Position numbers and translations under genes: made by a program
DNA from: Aquificaceae bacterium
Lineage (GTDB): Bacteria; Aquificota; Aquificia; Aquificales; Aquificaceae
NCBI GenBank assembly: GCA_025062075.1
Contig: JANXBA010000026.1
Span: forward strand, 1-32,223
DNA: 32,223 nucleotides
Direction: 5' to 3'
In this document: one piece after another, positions 9,968 to 18,179 of the stretch
Numbering within the stretch: the stretch's first letter is position 1
Layout of the letters: each line of letters begins with the position of its first letter
Notes under the pieces: model-generated
The model's input: the letters and a program-made list of their open reading frames with translations, nothing else
Told to the model about the DNA's origin: nothing
Databases searched by the model: none

Positions 9968-10864
9968 TCACAGGAGCTTTCTCACCGAGTAGCCTCTTAG
10001 GAAGTCCTCCCCCGACATGCGTCTTCCCTTGGGCGAGATAAGTTCCAGAACCTCCACCGCCCCCTGACCACAGGCCACTACCATTCTTCTGTGCCCTATG
10101 AGCTCTCCCGGCGCACCCTGACCCTCTACTACTCTTACTTTAAGAACCTTGACCCTTTCTCCTCTGTCCGTGTAAGCGTAGCAGTTAGGATAAAGGCCTC
10201 TTACCCTGTCTTTTACGCTCTGGGCTTGGGCCTTCCAGCATATGCGGAGCTCTTCCTTGCTTACGGGCGGGGCGTAGGTGGCCAAAGAGTGTTCTTGGGG
10301 CTCTGGGGTGATTTTTCCCTCAAACCAGAGCTTGAGAGTGCTCAGCAGGAGCTCTGCCCCCTTGTGGGCGAGCCTTTCGGAGAGAGTCTCCAGGTTGTCC
10401 TCTGGGTCTATCTGCTCTTCCTGCCGGGAGAGTATGGGACCTGCGTCCATGCCCTCCTCCATCAGCATGACCGTGTTGCCCGTCACGGACTCGCCCGCCA
10501 TCAGAGCTCTCTGTATGGGAGCTGAGCCCCGGTAGCGAGGCAAAAGGCTGGCGTGCAGGTTTATACAGCCGTAGGGCGGGCGTCTGACCACCTCTGGGGG
10601 CAGTATCTTGCCGTAGGCGACCACCACCACGCACTGGGGGTCTAAGGCCTGCACGAGAGGGGCAATCTCGGGCTTTTTTTCTGGCTGGAAGACTGGAAGA
10701 CCCAGACCTTGGGCCAACACCTTAACGGGCGGTGGCGTAAGCCTCTGACCCCTGCCTGCGGGCCTGTCAGGCTGGCAGACAACTCCAGCTACTTCGAACT
10801 CCTGAGCGAGCCTCTGCAAAGAAGGGACTGCAAACTGAGGTGTGCCAAAGAAAAGAAGACGCAT
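9968..10864 (-). CDS. fmt: Methionyl-tRNA formyltransferase
   Basis: This 298-residue enzyme formylates initiator Met-tRNA using 10-formyl-THF. The N-terminal formyltransferase domain begins [16 protein letters not shown], with folate-site residues in [11 protein letters not shown] and the catalytic Asn/His in [19 protein letters not shown], followed by [10 protein letters not shown] with the catalytic Asp. The C-terminal tRNA-binding domain is present ([20 protein letters not shown]). The start is fixed by [15 protein letters not shown] sits 7 bases before the ATG, predicting a leaderless message. It is divergent from purC with only 41 bases between the start codons. Confidence 0.95.
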   Translation of the reverse strand: MRLLFFGTPQFAVPSLQRLAQEFEVAGVVCQPDRPAGRGQRLTPPPVKVLAQGLGLPVFQPEKKPEIAPLVQALDPQCVVVVAYGKILPPEVVRRPPYGCINLHASLLPRYRGSAPIQRALMAGESVTGNTVMLMEEGMDAGPILSRQEEQIDPEDNLETLSERLAHKGAELLLSTLKLWFEGKITPEPQEHSLATYAPPVSKEELRICWKAQAQSVKDRVRGLYPNCYAYTDRGERVKVLKVRVVEGQGAPGELIGHRRMVVACGQGAVEVLELISPKGRRMSGEDFLRGYSVRKLL

Positions 10865-10871
10865 CCCCAGT

Positions 10872-10877
10872 ATTATA
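10872..10877 (-). promoter_or_regulatory. -10 box of fmt, leaderless spacing
   Basis: On the minus strand TATAAT is followed by ACTGGGG and the ATG of fmt, a spacer of exactly 7 bases. The 41-base fmt-purC gap therefore holds two divergent promoters. Confidence 0.6.
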
Positions 10878-10892
10878 GAGCCCCGGCTCCTT

Positions 10893-10898
10893 TATACT
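10893..10898 (+). promoter_or_regulatory. -10 box of purC, leaderless spacing
   Basis: TATACT is followed by AAAGCCC and the purC ATG at 10906, again exactly 7 bases. No Shine-Dalgarno precedes the ATG. Confidence 0.6.
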
Positions 10899-10905
10899 AA
10901 AGCCC

Positions 10906-11610
10906 ATGAGGGTCCTCTACGAAGGAAAAGCAAAAGTGCTCTACGAGATAGAGGGAGAGCCAGACAAGTGCCTCGTGCACTTCAAGGACACTGCCACCGC
11001 CTTTGACGCCACCAAAAAGGCCCAGATAGAAGGCAAGGGCGTCATAAACAACACCCTCTCCAGCCTCCTCTTCCGGCTTCTGGAAGAGAAAGGCATAAGA
11101 ACACACTTTATCAGGCAGGTCTCCGACAGGGAGATGCTGGTCTGGCGCGCCAAAAGGTACGAGCTGGAGGTGGTGGTGCGTAACATAACCGCCGGCAGTC
11201 TCTGCAAGAGACTGGGTTTAAAAGAAGGGCAGAAGCTAAAAAGACCTTTGGTGGAGCTCTTCTACAAGAGGGACGACCTGCACGACCCGCTCGTATGCAA
11301 GGAACATGTCCTCCTGCTTGGGCTCGCAAGCAGGGGAGAAGTAAACAGCATGGTCGCCATCGCCAAGAGGGTAAACAGGGTGCTCAAGAGCTTTTTCAAA
11401 GACCGTGGTCTTCTACTGGTGGACTTTAAGTTGGAGTTTGGTCTTCTGCCCGACGGGACGCTGGCGGTGATTGACGAGATTTCCCCCGACACCTGCAGGC
11501 TCTGGGACATAAAGACCGGGGAGAAGTTGGACAAGGACAGGTTCAGATTTGACCTTGGGGACCTGATGGAAGGCTACAGAGAGGTGCTCAGAAGGCTTCA
11601 AGGGGGGTAG
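10906..11610 (+). CDS. purC: Phosphoribosylaminoimidazole-succinocarboxamide (SAICAR) synthase
   Basis: This 234-residue single-domain SAICAR synthase joins CAIR and aspartate using ATP in purine synthesis. Family signatures are LYEGKAKVLYEIEGEPD at the N-terminus, KDTATAFDATKKAQIEGKG, VVVRNITAGSLCKR and IDEISPDTCRLWD. Length matches the short bacterial form. It is transcribed alone: other pur genes are not adjacent, and it is flanked by fmt (divergent) and the C39 peptidase gene (convergent, 13-base overlap). Upstream is a TATACT box at leaderless spacing. Confidence 0.95.
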   Translation: MRVLYEGKAKVLYEIEGEPDKCLVHFKDTATAFDATKKAQIEGKGVINNTLSSLLFRLLEEKGIRTHFIRQVSDREMLVWRAKRYELEVVVRNITAGSLCKRLGLKEGQKLKRPLVELFYKRDDLHDPLVCKEHVLLLGLASRGEVNSMVAIAKRVNRVLKSFFKDRGLLLVDFKLEFGLLPDGTLAVIDEISPDTCRLWDIKTGEKLDKDRFRFDLGDLMEGYREVLRRLQGG

Positions 11611-12080
11611 ACCAACAGCATGACCCTTCCCATCTTCTCCCACATCCTGTCCAACTCTCGCTCGCCTACCACCTTGGCCCTCTCGTAGCCCGTGTGTAGC
11701 AGAAAGCTCCTTTCCCTGTAGCCCACTACCACCACATAGTGGGGGTTGCTGGTGCCAAACCTTCCTGTCTCCAACAGCAGTATGGGAGGAATGCCCCTGT
11801 CTATGAGGCTTCTCAGGTCCGAGAGTTCTCCGCGACGAGTCTCTGCCCTTAGACCCTTCTCCTTGGCGTAGTTCTCCAGGTCCGTTATGAGAGCTCCTTT
11901 CAGCTTGGGGTGGTAGACCTTCTCCGCTATGGTCTCTTGAGGGACTTCTATGCCGTAAAAGCTCAGCACTGCGCTGAGGGAGGCAGGACCGCAGAGGCGG
12001 TCTTGCTGTCTTACGAAGGGCACCTGCAGTTCCTTCCCGTAGGCCAGAAGAGAAAAGACCAAGAGCAGAAAAGCTATCAC
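11598..12080 (-). CDS. PA2778-family C39-like cysteine peptidase
   Basis: This 160-residue protein has an N-terminal hydrophobic segment (MIAFLLLVFSLLAYG), probably a signal peptide, then a C39-type papain fold. The catalytic Cys is in QDRLCGPASLSAVL (about Cys30) and the catalytic His in SNPHYVVVVGY (about His114). C39 peptidases classically cleave after double-glycine leaders. This is the stand-alone PA2778 type that occurs next to a PA2779-family protein, as here: the GTG start overlaps the PA2779-like stop (GTGA). It probably acts outside the cytoplasmic membrane; its substrate is unknown. Unlike larger PA2778 proteins, it has no visible C-terminal TPR region. Confidence 0.75.
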   Translation of the reverse strand: MIAFLLLVFSLLAYGKELQVPFVRQQDRLCGPASLSAVLSFYGIEVPQETIAEKVYHPKLKGALITDLENYAKEKGLRAETRRGELSDLRSLIDRGIPPILLLETGRFGTSNPHYVVVVGYRERSFLLHTGYERAKVVGERELDRMWEKMGRVMLLVYPP

Positions 12081-12469
12081 CGTATGATAATCTCTTTGTT
12101 GAGGAGTTTGAGCAGGACCACGAGCAGGATGGCTATGAGCAGGATGCCTATGGCTACACCTATAGCATCGCCTCCTGCCAGCACCTTGTCGGAGGCTTTA
12201 GCCAGCATGTGCACCTGCTCGTCGCTCAGCTGGGAGAGCTTTTGCTCCACCTCCTCCTTGGTAAGACCGTAGCTTCTGAGCTTTTCTTGGAGCTCCTTGC
12301 TCTCAAGAGCTCTTCTGACCTTTGAAAGTTCCTGCTCTCTGCCGTGGGAGAGGTGCTCTGAGGCGGGCTTTGAGTCCACCAGACCTGCCAAGGCGGGGGC
12401 GGAGTTAGAGAAGAAAAACCACCCTGCCACGCAAAGGGCCAGAAAGGGTTTTCTGAAGAGCTCCAACAT
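12077..12469 (-). CDS. PA2779-family (DUF6627-like) membrane protein, partner of the C39 peptidase
   Basis: This 130-residue protein has an N-terminal signal-like segment (residues 8-28), then a polar helical region with the repeat-like LESKELQEKLRSYGLTKEEV and LSQLSDEQVHMLA. A Gly-Gly pair follows (LAGGD, residues 98-101) and then a C-terminal membrane helix (about 103-123) ending in a short basic tail. This architecture and the following C39-like peptidase match the PA2779/PA2778 pair of other Gram-negative bacteria. Role unknown. The ATG has a clear Shine-Dalgarno (AGGAGGT), and a TATAAT box 28 bases upstream overlaps the transporter stop, so the pair has its own promoter besides read-through. 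Confidence 0.7.
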   Translation of the reverse strand: MLELFRKPFLALCVAGWFFFSNSAPALAGLVDSKPASEHLSHGREQELSKVRRALESKELQEKLRSYGLTKEEVEQKLSQLSDEQVHMLAKASDKVLAGGDAIGVAIGILLIAILLVVLLKLLNKEIIIR

Positions 12470-12497
12470 GATTTACCTCCTGCGTTTTCTGGCTCTA

Positions 12498-12503
12498 ATT
12501 ATA
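12498..12503 (-). promoter_or_regulatory. -10 box of the PA2779-PA2778 pair embedded in the AEC stop codon
   Basis: Minus-strand TATAAT contains the TAA stop of the AEC transporter at its positions 3-5. It lies 28 bases before the PA2779-like ATG, leaving room for the AGGAGGT ribosome site. The candidate -35 (TTTCAT at 17 bases) is weak. Confidence 0.5.
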
Positions 12504-13374
12504 CTCCAAGGCGTTCCAGCATGAAAACCCAAAGAGGCACGCTGAAAAAGCTCACCACCACGCCAAGCCCTGAGCTGGCGAAGGCCAAGTGGTGGTTAAG
12601 ACCGTACTTTAGCACCAACGCACTGGCGGTCACCATAGTGGGCATGGAAGACTCCAGCACGGAGACCTTGTAAGCCACCGGCTCAAGAGGTAGGGGCATA
12701 AGAAGGAGCACCGCCAAGCTAGGCACCAAGAACATCTTCGTGCAGACCGCAAAAGCGAGCAGTCTCTTCTCCTTTAGCACGAAGGCAAAGTTCAGGGAAA
12801 TTCCCAAAGAGAAGAGCACTACGGGCAAGAGGGAAGCTGCTGAAAAGTCCACGAACTTCCAGACCTGCTCGGGCAAGGCATAACCCCTCAGGGCAAAGCC
12901 CATTACGAGACCCAAAAAGGGCGGAAAAAGAAAAAGACCCCTCAGGTCAAGTCTACCGCTTAGGATAAGAAAGCCCACGGAGGACACCGCCAAAAAAGAG
13001 CCCACGTTGTCGTAGATGATGGCGTACTCAAGACCCTGCTGTCCATAGTAGGCAAAGCTGTAGGGATAGCCCAGAAAGGCGGTGTTGCCGAAGGCGGAGA
13101 TAACCACCAGCGTCTTTAGGTCCTTAGGGTTCAGGCGCAAGAGCCTACCCAAAAAAAAGGCCAAGAGCAGAGAGCAGAGTATGACCAGCCAGGCCCCTGC
13201 ACCAACCAGAAGCACCTCTCGGGAGAGTCCCAGTCCATGTGCTATTTTGAAGCTAAGAAGGGGCAGGGCAAAGTAGAGCACGTAGTTGACCAGCACCCTT
13301 GCATGCTCTTCCGTGAAGACCCCCCACCTTTTGAAAAGGTAGGCCGTGCTCACCGTAAGGATGACCTCAAGCAT
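12499..13374 (-). CDS. AEC-family (auxin efflux carrier-like) membrane transporter
   Basis: This 291-residue polytopic protein has about ten hydrophobic segments in the two-half layout of AEC permeases. The N-terminus (VILTVSTAYLFKRWGVFTEEHARVLVNYVLYFALPLLSF) with the Asn/Pro elements in helix 2 and the matching NTAFLGYPY region support the family. AEC proteins export or import small organic anions such as malate or amino acids; the substrate cannot be read. Its ATG overlaps the end of the NurA-like gene by 8 bases, so it is in the obg transcript. Length is slightly below the usual 300-320. Confidence 0.8.
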   Translation of the reverse strand: MLEVILTVSTAYLFKRWGVFTEEHARVLVNYVLYFALPLLSFKIAHGLGLSREVLLVGAGAWLVILCSLLLAFFLGRLLRLNPKDLKTLVVISAFGNTAFLGYPYSFAYYGQQGLEYAIIYDNVGSFLAVSSVGFLILSGRLDLRGLFLFPPFLGLVMGFALRGYALPEQVWKFVDFSAASLLPVVLFSLGISLNFAFVLKEKRLLAFAVCTKMFLVPSLAVLLLMPLPLEPVAYKVSVLESSMPTMVTASALVLKYGLNHHLAFASSGLGVVVSFFSVPLWVFMLERLGV

Positions 13375-14302
13375 GGAAAAAGTCTTCTATCTTCCTCCTT
13401 ATGAGTCCATAAGCTCCAAGGTTGAGCCTGAGGAACTTCTCCAGACTACCTATGGGGAGCAAGTTTTGAGGAGACCTCCTGTCCTGAAAGGACTGGCTGG
13501 CAAAAAGGGGCAGTACGCCTGCGGACAGGTCTGCCAACCTCTTTACCAAGTCTATGTTCTGGGGGAAGACCTCCACCCGGGCAAGCCCGTGCAATCCTTC
13601 GTGGGGGGAGAGCTTTATGTACCAAGTGTACTTGTCCACCTTTTCCTCCTCTTCCTGCTGTCGCTGGTAGTGGACTTTCAGGATAGGGCTTCTTTGGCCC
13701 ACCTTGAGGCTATAGAGCAGGTTGAGGTTCACGCGGTCCATGTAGAGCCTTTTTATGCTCTTTACAAAGCCCAGACAGGAGGTGTGCCTGAGCTTGTAGC
13801 TGAGCGTGCCGTCGCACACCACCAAGGCATCAGAAGACTCTTTGAAAGCTCTCAGAGCCAAGCGTGTCTCCAGCTCTTCCTTCATGTACCTGTTTACCTC
13901 CTGGGTTATCTCTCTGTCTGTCTGTTTAGGTTTGAAGCCCAGCAAGGTCTCCAAGGTGGCACTGCCTCTGAAAAAGAGAATTCTCTCCACCTTCTGGTGT
14001 AGGAGGGAGTCTCCAACAAGGTTCAGCCTGCCGTAGTCCACCTTCAGAGCCCCCGCCCCCACGGATACGAAGGCTCCTTCAAAGCTCTCTCCCGTCTCTT
14101 CGTCCTTTATGTAGGCCACGCACTCTGTTCGTCGCACGCCGTCCACGAAGACCACGCTGAAAGTGTCCGGCTGGTGTCCACTGTAGGGCCTTGGCTCTTC
14201 CAAAAAGTCAACGAACTGGGAGCTCTCCTCTATGTCGGCGGACTCTATCTCCAACGGCTGGTGGGGGCTCAGGGAAAAGGTGTATCTGCCCACGCTCTTC
14301 AT
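13367..14302 (-). CDS. NurA-domain-like protein (putative nuclease)
   Basis: This 311-residue protein is not securely identified. Two acidic motifs, VVFVDGVRRTE (about residues 49-59) and ALVVCDGTLSYK (about 158-169), resemble the metal-binding Asp motifs of NurA nuclease domains. A C-terminal LPIGSLEKFLRLNLGAYGLIRR sits where NurA proteins have their last conserved helix. NurA acts with the HerA translocase in DNA-end resection; no herA is present here. It begins 1 base after the obg stop, which makes it part of that operon. The alternative is an uncharacterised Aquificales-specific family. Function is inference. Confidence 0.5.
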   Translation of the reverse strand: MKSVGRYTFSLSPHQPLEIESADIEESSQFVDFLEEPRPYSGHQPDTFSVVFVDGVRRTECVAYIKDEETGESFEGAFVSVGAGALKVDYGRLNLVGDSLLHQKVERILFFRGSATLETLLGFKPKQTDREITQEVNRYMKEELETRLALRAFKESSDALVVCDGTLSYKLRHTSCLGFVKSIKRLYMDRVNLNLLYSLKVGQRSPILKVHYQRQQEEEEKVDKYTWYIKLSPHEGLHGLARVEVFPQNIDLVKRLADLSAGVLPLFASQSFQDRRSPQNLLPIGSLEKFLRLNLGAYGLIRRKIEDFFHA

Positions 14303-14303
14303 C

Positions 14304-15293
14304 TCACTCTAACCTTCTGATTAAAGAGTATTTTAGAGCATCTAACCCTTCGCCCGTCAGGGCTGACACGGCCAGAAAGGCGTATCCTCTTTTTTCAAAC
14401 TCTGTGCGGAGCTCCTGCAGGTACTCTCTTTCCCTCAGCTGGTCTATCTTGTTGGCCACCACTATCTGGGGCTTGCGGAGTAGCTCTGGACTGTAGCTTT
14501 CCATCTCCTTGTTTACCACTTGAAAGGCTCGCAGAGGCTCTTCCAGCCTGCCCTCGGACACGTCTATCAGGTGAAGGAGTAGCCTGGTTCTCTCTATGTG
14601 CCTTAGAAACTCGTGTCCCAGCCCTTTGCCCTGACTGGCACCTTCTATGAGCCCAGGAATGTCTGCCAGCACCACCTGACGGTCTTCCACCTGCATAACC
14701 CCCAGCACGGGAGAGAGGGTGGTGAAGGGATAGTCTGCCACCTTGGACTTGGCCCGGGTGAGTTTGGATATGAGAGTGGACTTGCCCGCGTTGGGAAGGC
14801 CTATGAGCCCCACGTCTGCGATGAGCTTAAGCTCCAGTAAGAGCCACTTCTCTTCTCCCTCTTCGCCTTTCTCCGCATACCGCGGAGTCTGGTTGGTGGG
14901 CGTGGCAAAGTGGGCATTTCCCCTCCCGCCCCTTCCACCCCTTGCCACTACGCACCTTTGTCCCTCCTGGGTCAGGTCGCACAGGACTTGCCCCGTCTGT
15001 TCCTCTATCACCACCGTGCCCACGGGCACCTCTATGAGCAGGTCTTCACCCTTCTTTCCGTGCTGGTGCTTCCCTCTGCCGTGCTCACCCCTTTGAGCCT
15101 TGAAGTGTGCCTGAAACTTAAAGTCGTAGAGGGTGTGCTTTCTGCTTGTGGCCACCAGCACCACGTCACCTCCCTTCCCACCATCTCCGCCCGCGGGACC
15201 TCCGAAGGGTCTGTACTTTTCCCTCAGAAAGGCCACAGCTCCGTCGCCACCGTCGCCGGCTTTGACGTGTATTTTTACCCTGTCAACGAACAT
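14304..15293 (-). CDS. obg: GTPase Obg/CgtA
   Basis: This 329-residue ribosome-assembly GTPase has the glycine-rich Obg fold (VKAGDGGDGAVAFLRE and PAGGDGGKGGDVVLVA) over about residues 1-158. The G domain follows, with P-loop GLPNAGKSTLI, switch II DIPGLIEGASQGKGLG and NKIDQL. The C-terminal OCT domain of longer homologues is absent, as in many small genomes. The ORF track extends 22 codons upstream, but MFVDRVKIHVKAGDGG is the conserved N-terminus. TATACT ends exactly 7 bases before this ATG, which also argues for this start and for a leaderless mRNA. It heads a five-gene minus operon. Confidence 0.95.
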   Translation of the reverse strand: MFVDRVKIHVKAGDGGDGAVAFLREKYRPFGGPAGGDGGKGGDVVLVATSRKHTLYDFKFQAHFKAQRGEHGRGKHQHGKKGEDLLIEVPVGTVVIEEQTGQVLCDLTQEGQRCVVARGGRGGRGNAHFATPTNQTPRYAEKGEEGEEKWLLLELKLIADVGLIGLPNAGKSTLISKLTRAKSKVADYPFTTLSPVLGVMQVEDRQVVLADIPGLIEGASQGKGLGHEFLRHIERTRLLLHLIDVSEGRLEEPLRAFQVVNKEMESYSPELLRKPQIVVANKIDQLREREYLQELRTEFEKRGYAFLAVSALTGEGLDALKYSLIRRLE

Positions 15294-15300
15294 GAGAAAA

Positions 15301-15306
15301 AGTATA
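15301..15306 (-). promoter_or_regulatory. -10 box of the obg operon, leaderless spacing
   Basis: Minus-strand TATACT followed by TTTTCTC and ATG gives the 7-base spacing. It lies just upstream of the uvsE start at 15316 on the other strand, which argues against the longer uvsE reading frame. Confidence 0.55.
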
Positions 15307-15315
15307 TTTCCCGCT

Positions 15316-16194
15316 ATGCTGGAGATAGAAGGTATAAGGCTGGGCTTTTTCTGCTCCACTCAGGACGGGAAGGTCACCACCAACAGAAAGTTTCATCTGA
15401 AAAACCTCACCTTTGAGCGAGTTATGGAGGCCTTTGAGAAGAACTTGCGGGACTTTGAGCTCTTGCTTGACCTTTCCCTTTCTCTGGGCTGTGGCGTCTT
15501 CAGGCTCGGTTCAGACATGGTGCCCTTTGCCTCTCACCCCAACTTTAAGAGAGAGTGGCTAAGGCCCATAGAGGAGGCGCTGGTGGGCTTTTCCCGTAGG
15601 CTCAAGGACTACCCTATAAGAATTACCATGCATCCGGGCCAGTTTGTGGTGCTCAGCTCACCAAAGGAGCAGGTCCTGAGCGCCTCTCTTCGGGAGCTGG
15701 AGTATCACTTCTGGCTCTTGGACAGGCTGGGCGTAGGCAGAGAGGGCGTGGTGGTGGTGCATGTGGGTGGGCTCTTCGAAGGCAAAGAAGGAGCTCTCAA
15801 GAGGTTCAAGAAAGTGCTCAAAGAGCAAGGGTGGCTTACAGAAAGGCTCGTGGTGGAAAACGACGAGAGGCACTACACGGTGGAGGACCTCCTGAGGGCA
15901 GAGCTCCCCATCCCCATAGTTTACGACCACTACCACCACACTCTTAACCCCTCAAACTTCCAACCCGATGAAGTCCTGAGCACTTGGGGCGACAGAGTGC
16001 CTGAGTTTCACCTCTCTTCCAAGCCCGAAGGAAGGCACAGGTTTGGGGAGCACGGAGAGTGGGTAAAAAGGGAAGACTTCTTGGTCTTCTTGAGACTCTT
16101 CGGTGGTAGGCGCGTGGACCTGATTTTGGAAGCCAAGGCAAAGGAGAAGGCCCTTCAGAGACTTCTGACGGAGATAAAGTCCATTGGTTTATAA
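15316..16194 (+). CDS. uvsE: UV damage endonuclease UvsE/UVDE
   Basis: This TIM-barrel UV-damage endonuclease incises 5' to cyclobutane dimers, 6-4 photoproducts and other distortions. The signature order is visible: GIRLGFFCSTQDGKVTTNRK, LKNLTFERVMEAFEKNLRDF, FRLGSDMVPFASHP, RITMHPGQFVVLSSP, VVHVGG, LVVENDERHYTVEDLL and YDHYHHTLNP, which supply the metal-binding His/Glu residues. It has about 292 residues from the ATG at 15316. An upstream ATG at 15292 would overlap the obg ATG on the other strand. The track's 353-residue form is an antisense extension into obg. No clear Shine-Dalgarno is seen at either start. Together with the photolyase it gives two independent UV repair routes. Confidence 0.9.
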   Translation: MLEIEGIRLGFFCSTQDGKVTTNRKFHLKNLTFERVMEAFEKNLRDFELLLDLSLSLGCGVFRLGSDMVPFASHPNFKREWLRPIEEALVGFSRRLKDYPIRITMHPGQFVVLSSPKEQVLSASLRELEYHFWLLDRLGVGREGVVVVHVGGLFEGKEGALKRFKKVLKEQGWLTERLVVENDERHYTVEDLLRAELPIPIVYDHYHHTLNPSNFQPDEVLSTWGDRVPEFHLSSKPEGRHRFGEHGEWVKREDFLVFLRLFGGRRVDLILEAKAKEKALQRLLTEIKSIGL

Positions 16195-16195
16195 T
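16190..16195 (+). promoter_or_regulatory. -10 box of the tRNA-Leu/tig operon embedded in the uvsE stop codon
   Basis: TATAAT contains the uvsE TAA stop at its positions 3-5 and lies 10 bases before the first base of tRNA-Leu. A CTGACG element 19 bases upstream is a possible -35. Confidence 0.5.
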
Positions 16196-16205
16196 TGTGC
16201 CTTTA

Positions 16206-16289
16206 GCGGGTGTGGCGGAACTGGCAGACGCGCAGGACTTAGGATCCTGTGGGCATTAGCCCGTGAGGGTTCGACTCCCTCCACCCGCA
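16206..16289 (+). tRNA. tRNA-Leu (anticodon UAG)
   Basis: The 7-base acceptor GCGGGTG pairs with CACCCGC. The anticodon stem is CAGGA/TCCTG with loop CTTAGGA, giving anticodon TAG at 16240-16242 (reads CUN leucine codons). The long variable arm (class II) is formed around GGGCATTAGCCC, and the T arm is GAGGG-TTCGACT-CCCTC. The discriminator base is A and CCA is not encoded. It sits 19 bases before the trigger factor ATG and appears to be the first element of the tig-clpP-clpX transcript. Confidence 0.95.
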
Positions 16290-16308
16290 TTACGCTGAGG
16301 AGGTTTGG

Positions 16309-17595
16309 ATGAAAGTTAGCACGGAAGAGAGACAGGGACTTTTCAGAGCCCTTAAAGTAGAGGTGGAGGGCGACATAGTAAGGTCTGCCCTGGACGAGGT
16401 GTACAACTACCTAAAGCAAAACGCGGAGATAGAGGGCTTTAGAAAGGGCAAGGCACCCTTGTGGATAATAAGGGTAAAGTTTAGAGACTACGTGCAGGAA
16501 GAGGTGGGCAAGAAAGTGGCGAACGCCACCCTGTCCGCCGCCATACAGGAGAGCGGGCTAAAGCCGGTGGCGGATGTTTACTTAGAAAGCGTTCAGTTGG
16601 AAGAGCCCAATCAAAAGCTCAGCTACACCGTCTCCTTTGAAGTGCCCCCCGACTTCGAGCTTCAAAACATAGAAGGGTTGGAAGTGGAGATAAAAAAAGT
16701 AGAGTTCAGCGAAGAGATGGTGGCTAAACGCATAGAGGAGCTCAGAGAAGAGCATGCCCTGTGGGAGCCCGTGGACAGAGAGGTAAGAGAGGGCGACCTG
16801 GTGATGGTAGAATACAAGGTGCAGGACCTGGAAAGCCGAGAGAGCACCCAGGGGGAGACATCTGGAGTTATAGGGACCAATACCTTCAGAGAAGAGGTGG
16901 AAAAGGCCCTTCTTGGTAAGAAAGAAGGGGACACCCTCACGCTAGAAGAGCTCGCTCTCTACAACCTGCGGGGAGAGCCCGTAGGGAAGGCAAAGGTGGA
17001 GCTCAAGATAAAAAGCGTGAAAGAAAAGGTTCTACCAGAACTGGGCGACGACTTTGCAAAGGAGCTAGGTCTGGGCGAAAGCTGGGCGGAGGCCCAAGAG
17101 AAGATAAGACAGGAGGTAAAGGCAAGCCTTGAGAGCGTAAAAAAGGCCATGCTGGCAGAGGCTACCGCAAACAAGTTAGTGCAGATGCACAACTTTGAAG
17201 TCCCCCAGACCCTACTGCAGAGAGAGGTGGCTCTTCTGGTGGAGAGAAGGGTGAGCCAGCTTTCCCAGTGGGGCGTAGACCCAAAGTACGTGGACTACCG
17301 GGCTCTGGCCAAAGAAGTCACACCGCAGGCGGTCTTCAACATAAAGCTCAGGTTCATACTGGAAAAGTACGCCCGAGAGAAGGGCATTCAGGTAAGTGCG
17401 CAAGAGCTCCAAAAGCGCACGGAGGAGCTCGCCCAGAGCTACGAGAAGTCTCCTGAAGAGGTGAGAGACTTCCTGCAAAAAGAAGAGCTCCTGCCGGTCC
17501 TTGAAGGAGACCTAAGGAGAGAAAAGGCTCTGGAAGACATACTCTCCAAGGTGGTAGTAAGGGAGCTACAGGAGGAAGAGCATGAAAGCGTTTGA
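16309..17595 (+). CDS. tig: Trigger factor, ribosome-associated chaperone/PPIase
   Basis: This 428-residue trigger factor has the N-terminal ribosome-binding domain with the signature [12 protein letters not shown] (loop that docks on ribosomal protein uL23). The central FKBP-type PPIase region starts around residue 155 ([13 protein letters not shown]), and the long helical C-terminal chaperone domain completes it. The ATG follows a strong Shine-Dalgarno (GAGGAGG). It binds nascent chains at the tunnel exit. As in many bacteria, it is followed by clpP (14-base overlap) and clpX, forming a folding/degradation operon. Here a tRNA-Leu gene precedes it in the same transcript. Confidence 0.95.
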   Translation: MKVSTEERQGLFRALKVEVEGDIVRSALDEVYNYLKQNAEIEGFRKGKAPLWIIRVKFRDYVQEEVGKKVANATLSAAIQESGLKPVADVYLESVQLEEPNQKLSYTVSFEVPPDFELQNIEGLEVEIKKVEFSEEMVAKRIEELREEHALWEPVDREVREGDLVMVEYKVQDLESRESTQGETSGVIGTNTFREEVEKALLGKKEGDTLTLEELALYNLRGEPVGKAKVELKIKSVKEKVLPELGDDFAKELGLGESWAEAQEKIRQEVKASLESVKKAMLAEATANKLVQMHNFEVPQTLLQREVALLVERRVSQLSQWGVDPKYVDYRALAKEVTPQAVFNIKLRFILEKYAREKGIQVSAQELQKRTEELAQSYEKSPEEVRDFLQKEELLPVLEGDLRREKALEDILSKVVVRELQEEEHESV

Positions 17596-18178
17596 CCAGC
17601 TCGTGCCCATAGTCATAGAACAGACCCCGCGGGGTGAGAGAGCTTACGACATCTACTCAAGGCTTCTCCAGGACAGGATAGTGCTCTTGGGCTTTCCCAT
17701 AGACGACCACATCGCCAACCTGATAGTGGCTCAGCTCCTGTTCTTAGAAGCCCAAGACCCAGACAAGGACATATACATGTACATAAACTCCCCCGGCGGT
17801 TCGGTAACTGCGGGCATGGCCATATACGACACCATGCAGTACATAAAGCCGGACGTGGTCACCATATGCCTTGGGCAGGCGGCTTCTATGGGTGCAGTGC
17901 TTCTCTCTGCGGGCACCAAGGGCAAAAGGTACGCCCTGCCCCACGCACGAATCATGATACACCAGCCCATCGGAGGTATTTCTGGGCAGGCCACCGACAT
18001 CATCATTCACGCAGAGGAGATAAGAAGGATAAAGCACATGCTTAACCAAATTCTTGCCAAACATACGGGTCAGAGCTTAGAAAAAATAGAAAGGGACGTG
18101 GAGAGAGACTACTTCATGTCCGCCCAAGAAGCCCTTGAGTACGGCATAGTGGACAAGGTAATAGAAAAGAGGAGCTAG
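17582..18178 (+). CDS. clpP: ATP-dependent Clp protease proteolytic subunit
   Basis: This 198-residue ClpP has the intact triad Ser102 (GQAASMGA), His127 (RIMIHQP) and Asp176 (ERDYFM), plus the oligomer-groove motif [15 protein letters not shown]. It forms the tetradecameric peptidase chamber used by ClpX. The N-terminus [22 protein letters not shown] is canonical, so the ATG at 17582 inside tig is right. The start is coupled to tig, and clpX begins 1 base after its stop. Confidence 0.97.
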   Translation: MKAFDQLVPIVIEQTPRGERAYDIYSRLLQDRIVLLGFPIDDHIANLIVAQLLFLEAQDPDKDIYMYINSPGGSVTAGMAIYDTMQYIKPDVVTICLGQAASMGAVLLSAGTKGKRYALPHARIMIHQPIGGISGQATDIIIHAEEIRRIKHMLNQILAKHTGQSLEKIERDVERDYFMSAQEALEYGIVDKVIEKRS

Positions 18179-18179
18179 C

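Noticed and set aside
13346-14002. 218-residue plus-strand ORF over the NurA-like gene
   Set aside because: Antisense shadow. The minus frame has operon overlaps on both sides and family-like motifs, the plus frame has neither.
15133-15291. N-terminal extension of uvsE in the ORF track
   Set aside because: It is antisense to the conserved Obg glycine-rich domain and lies upstream of the normal UvsE N-terminus.
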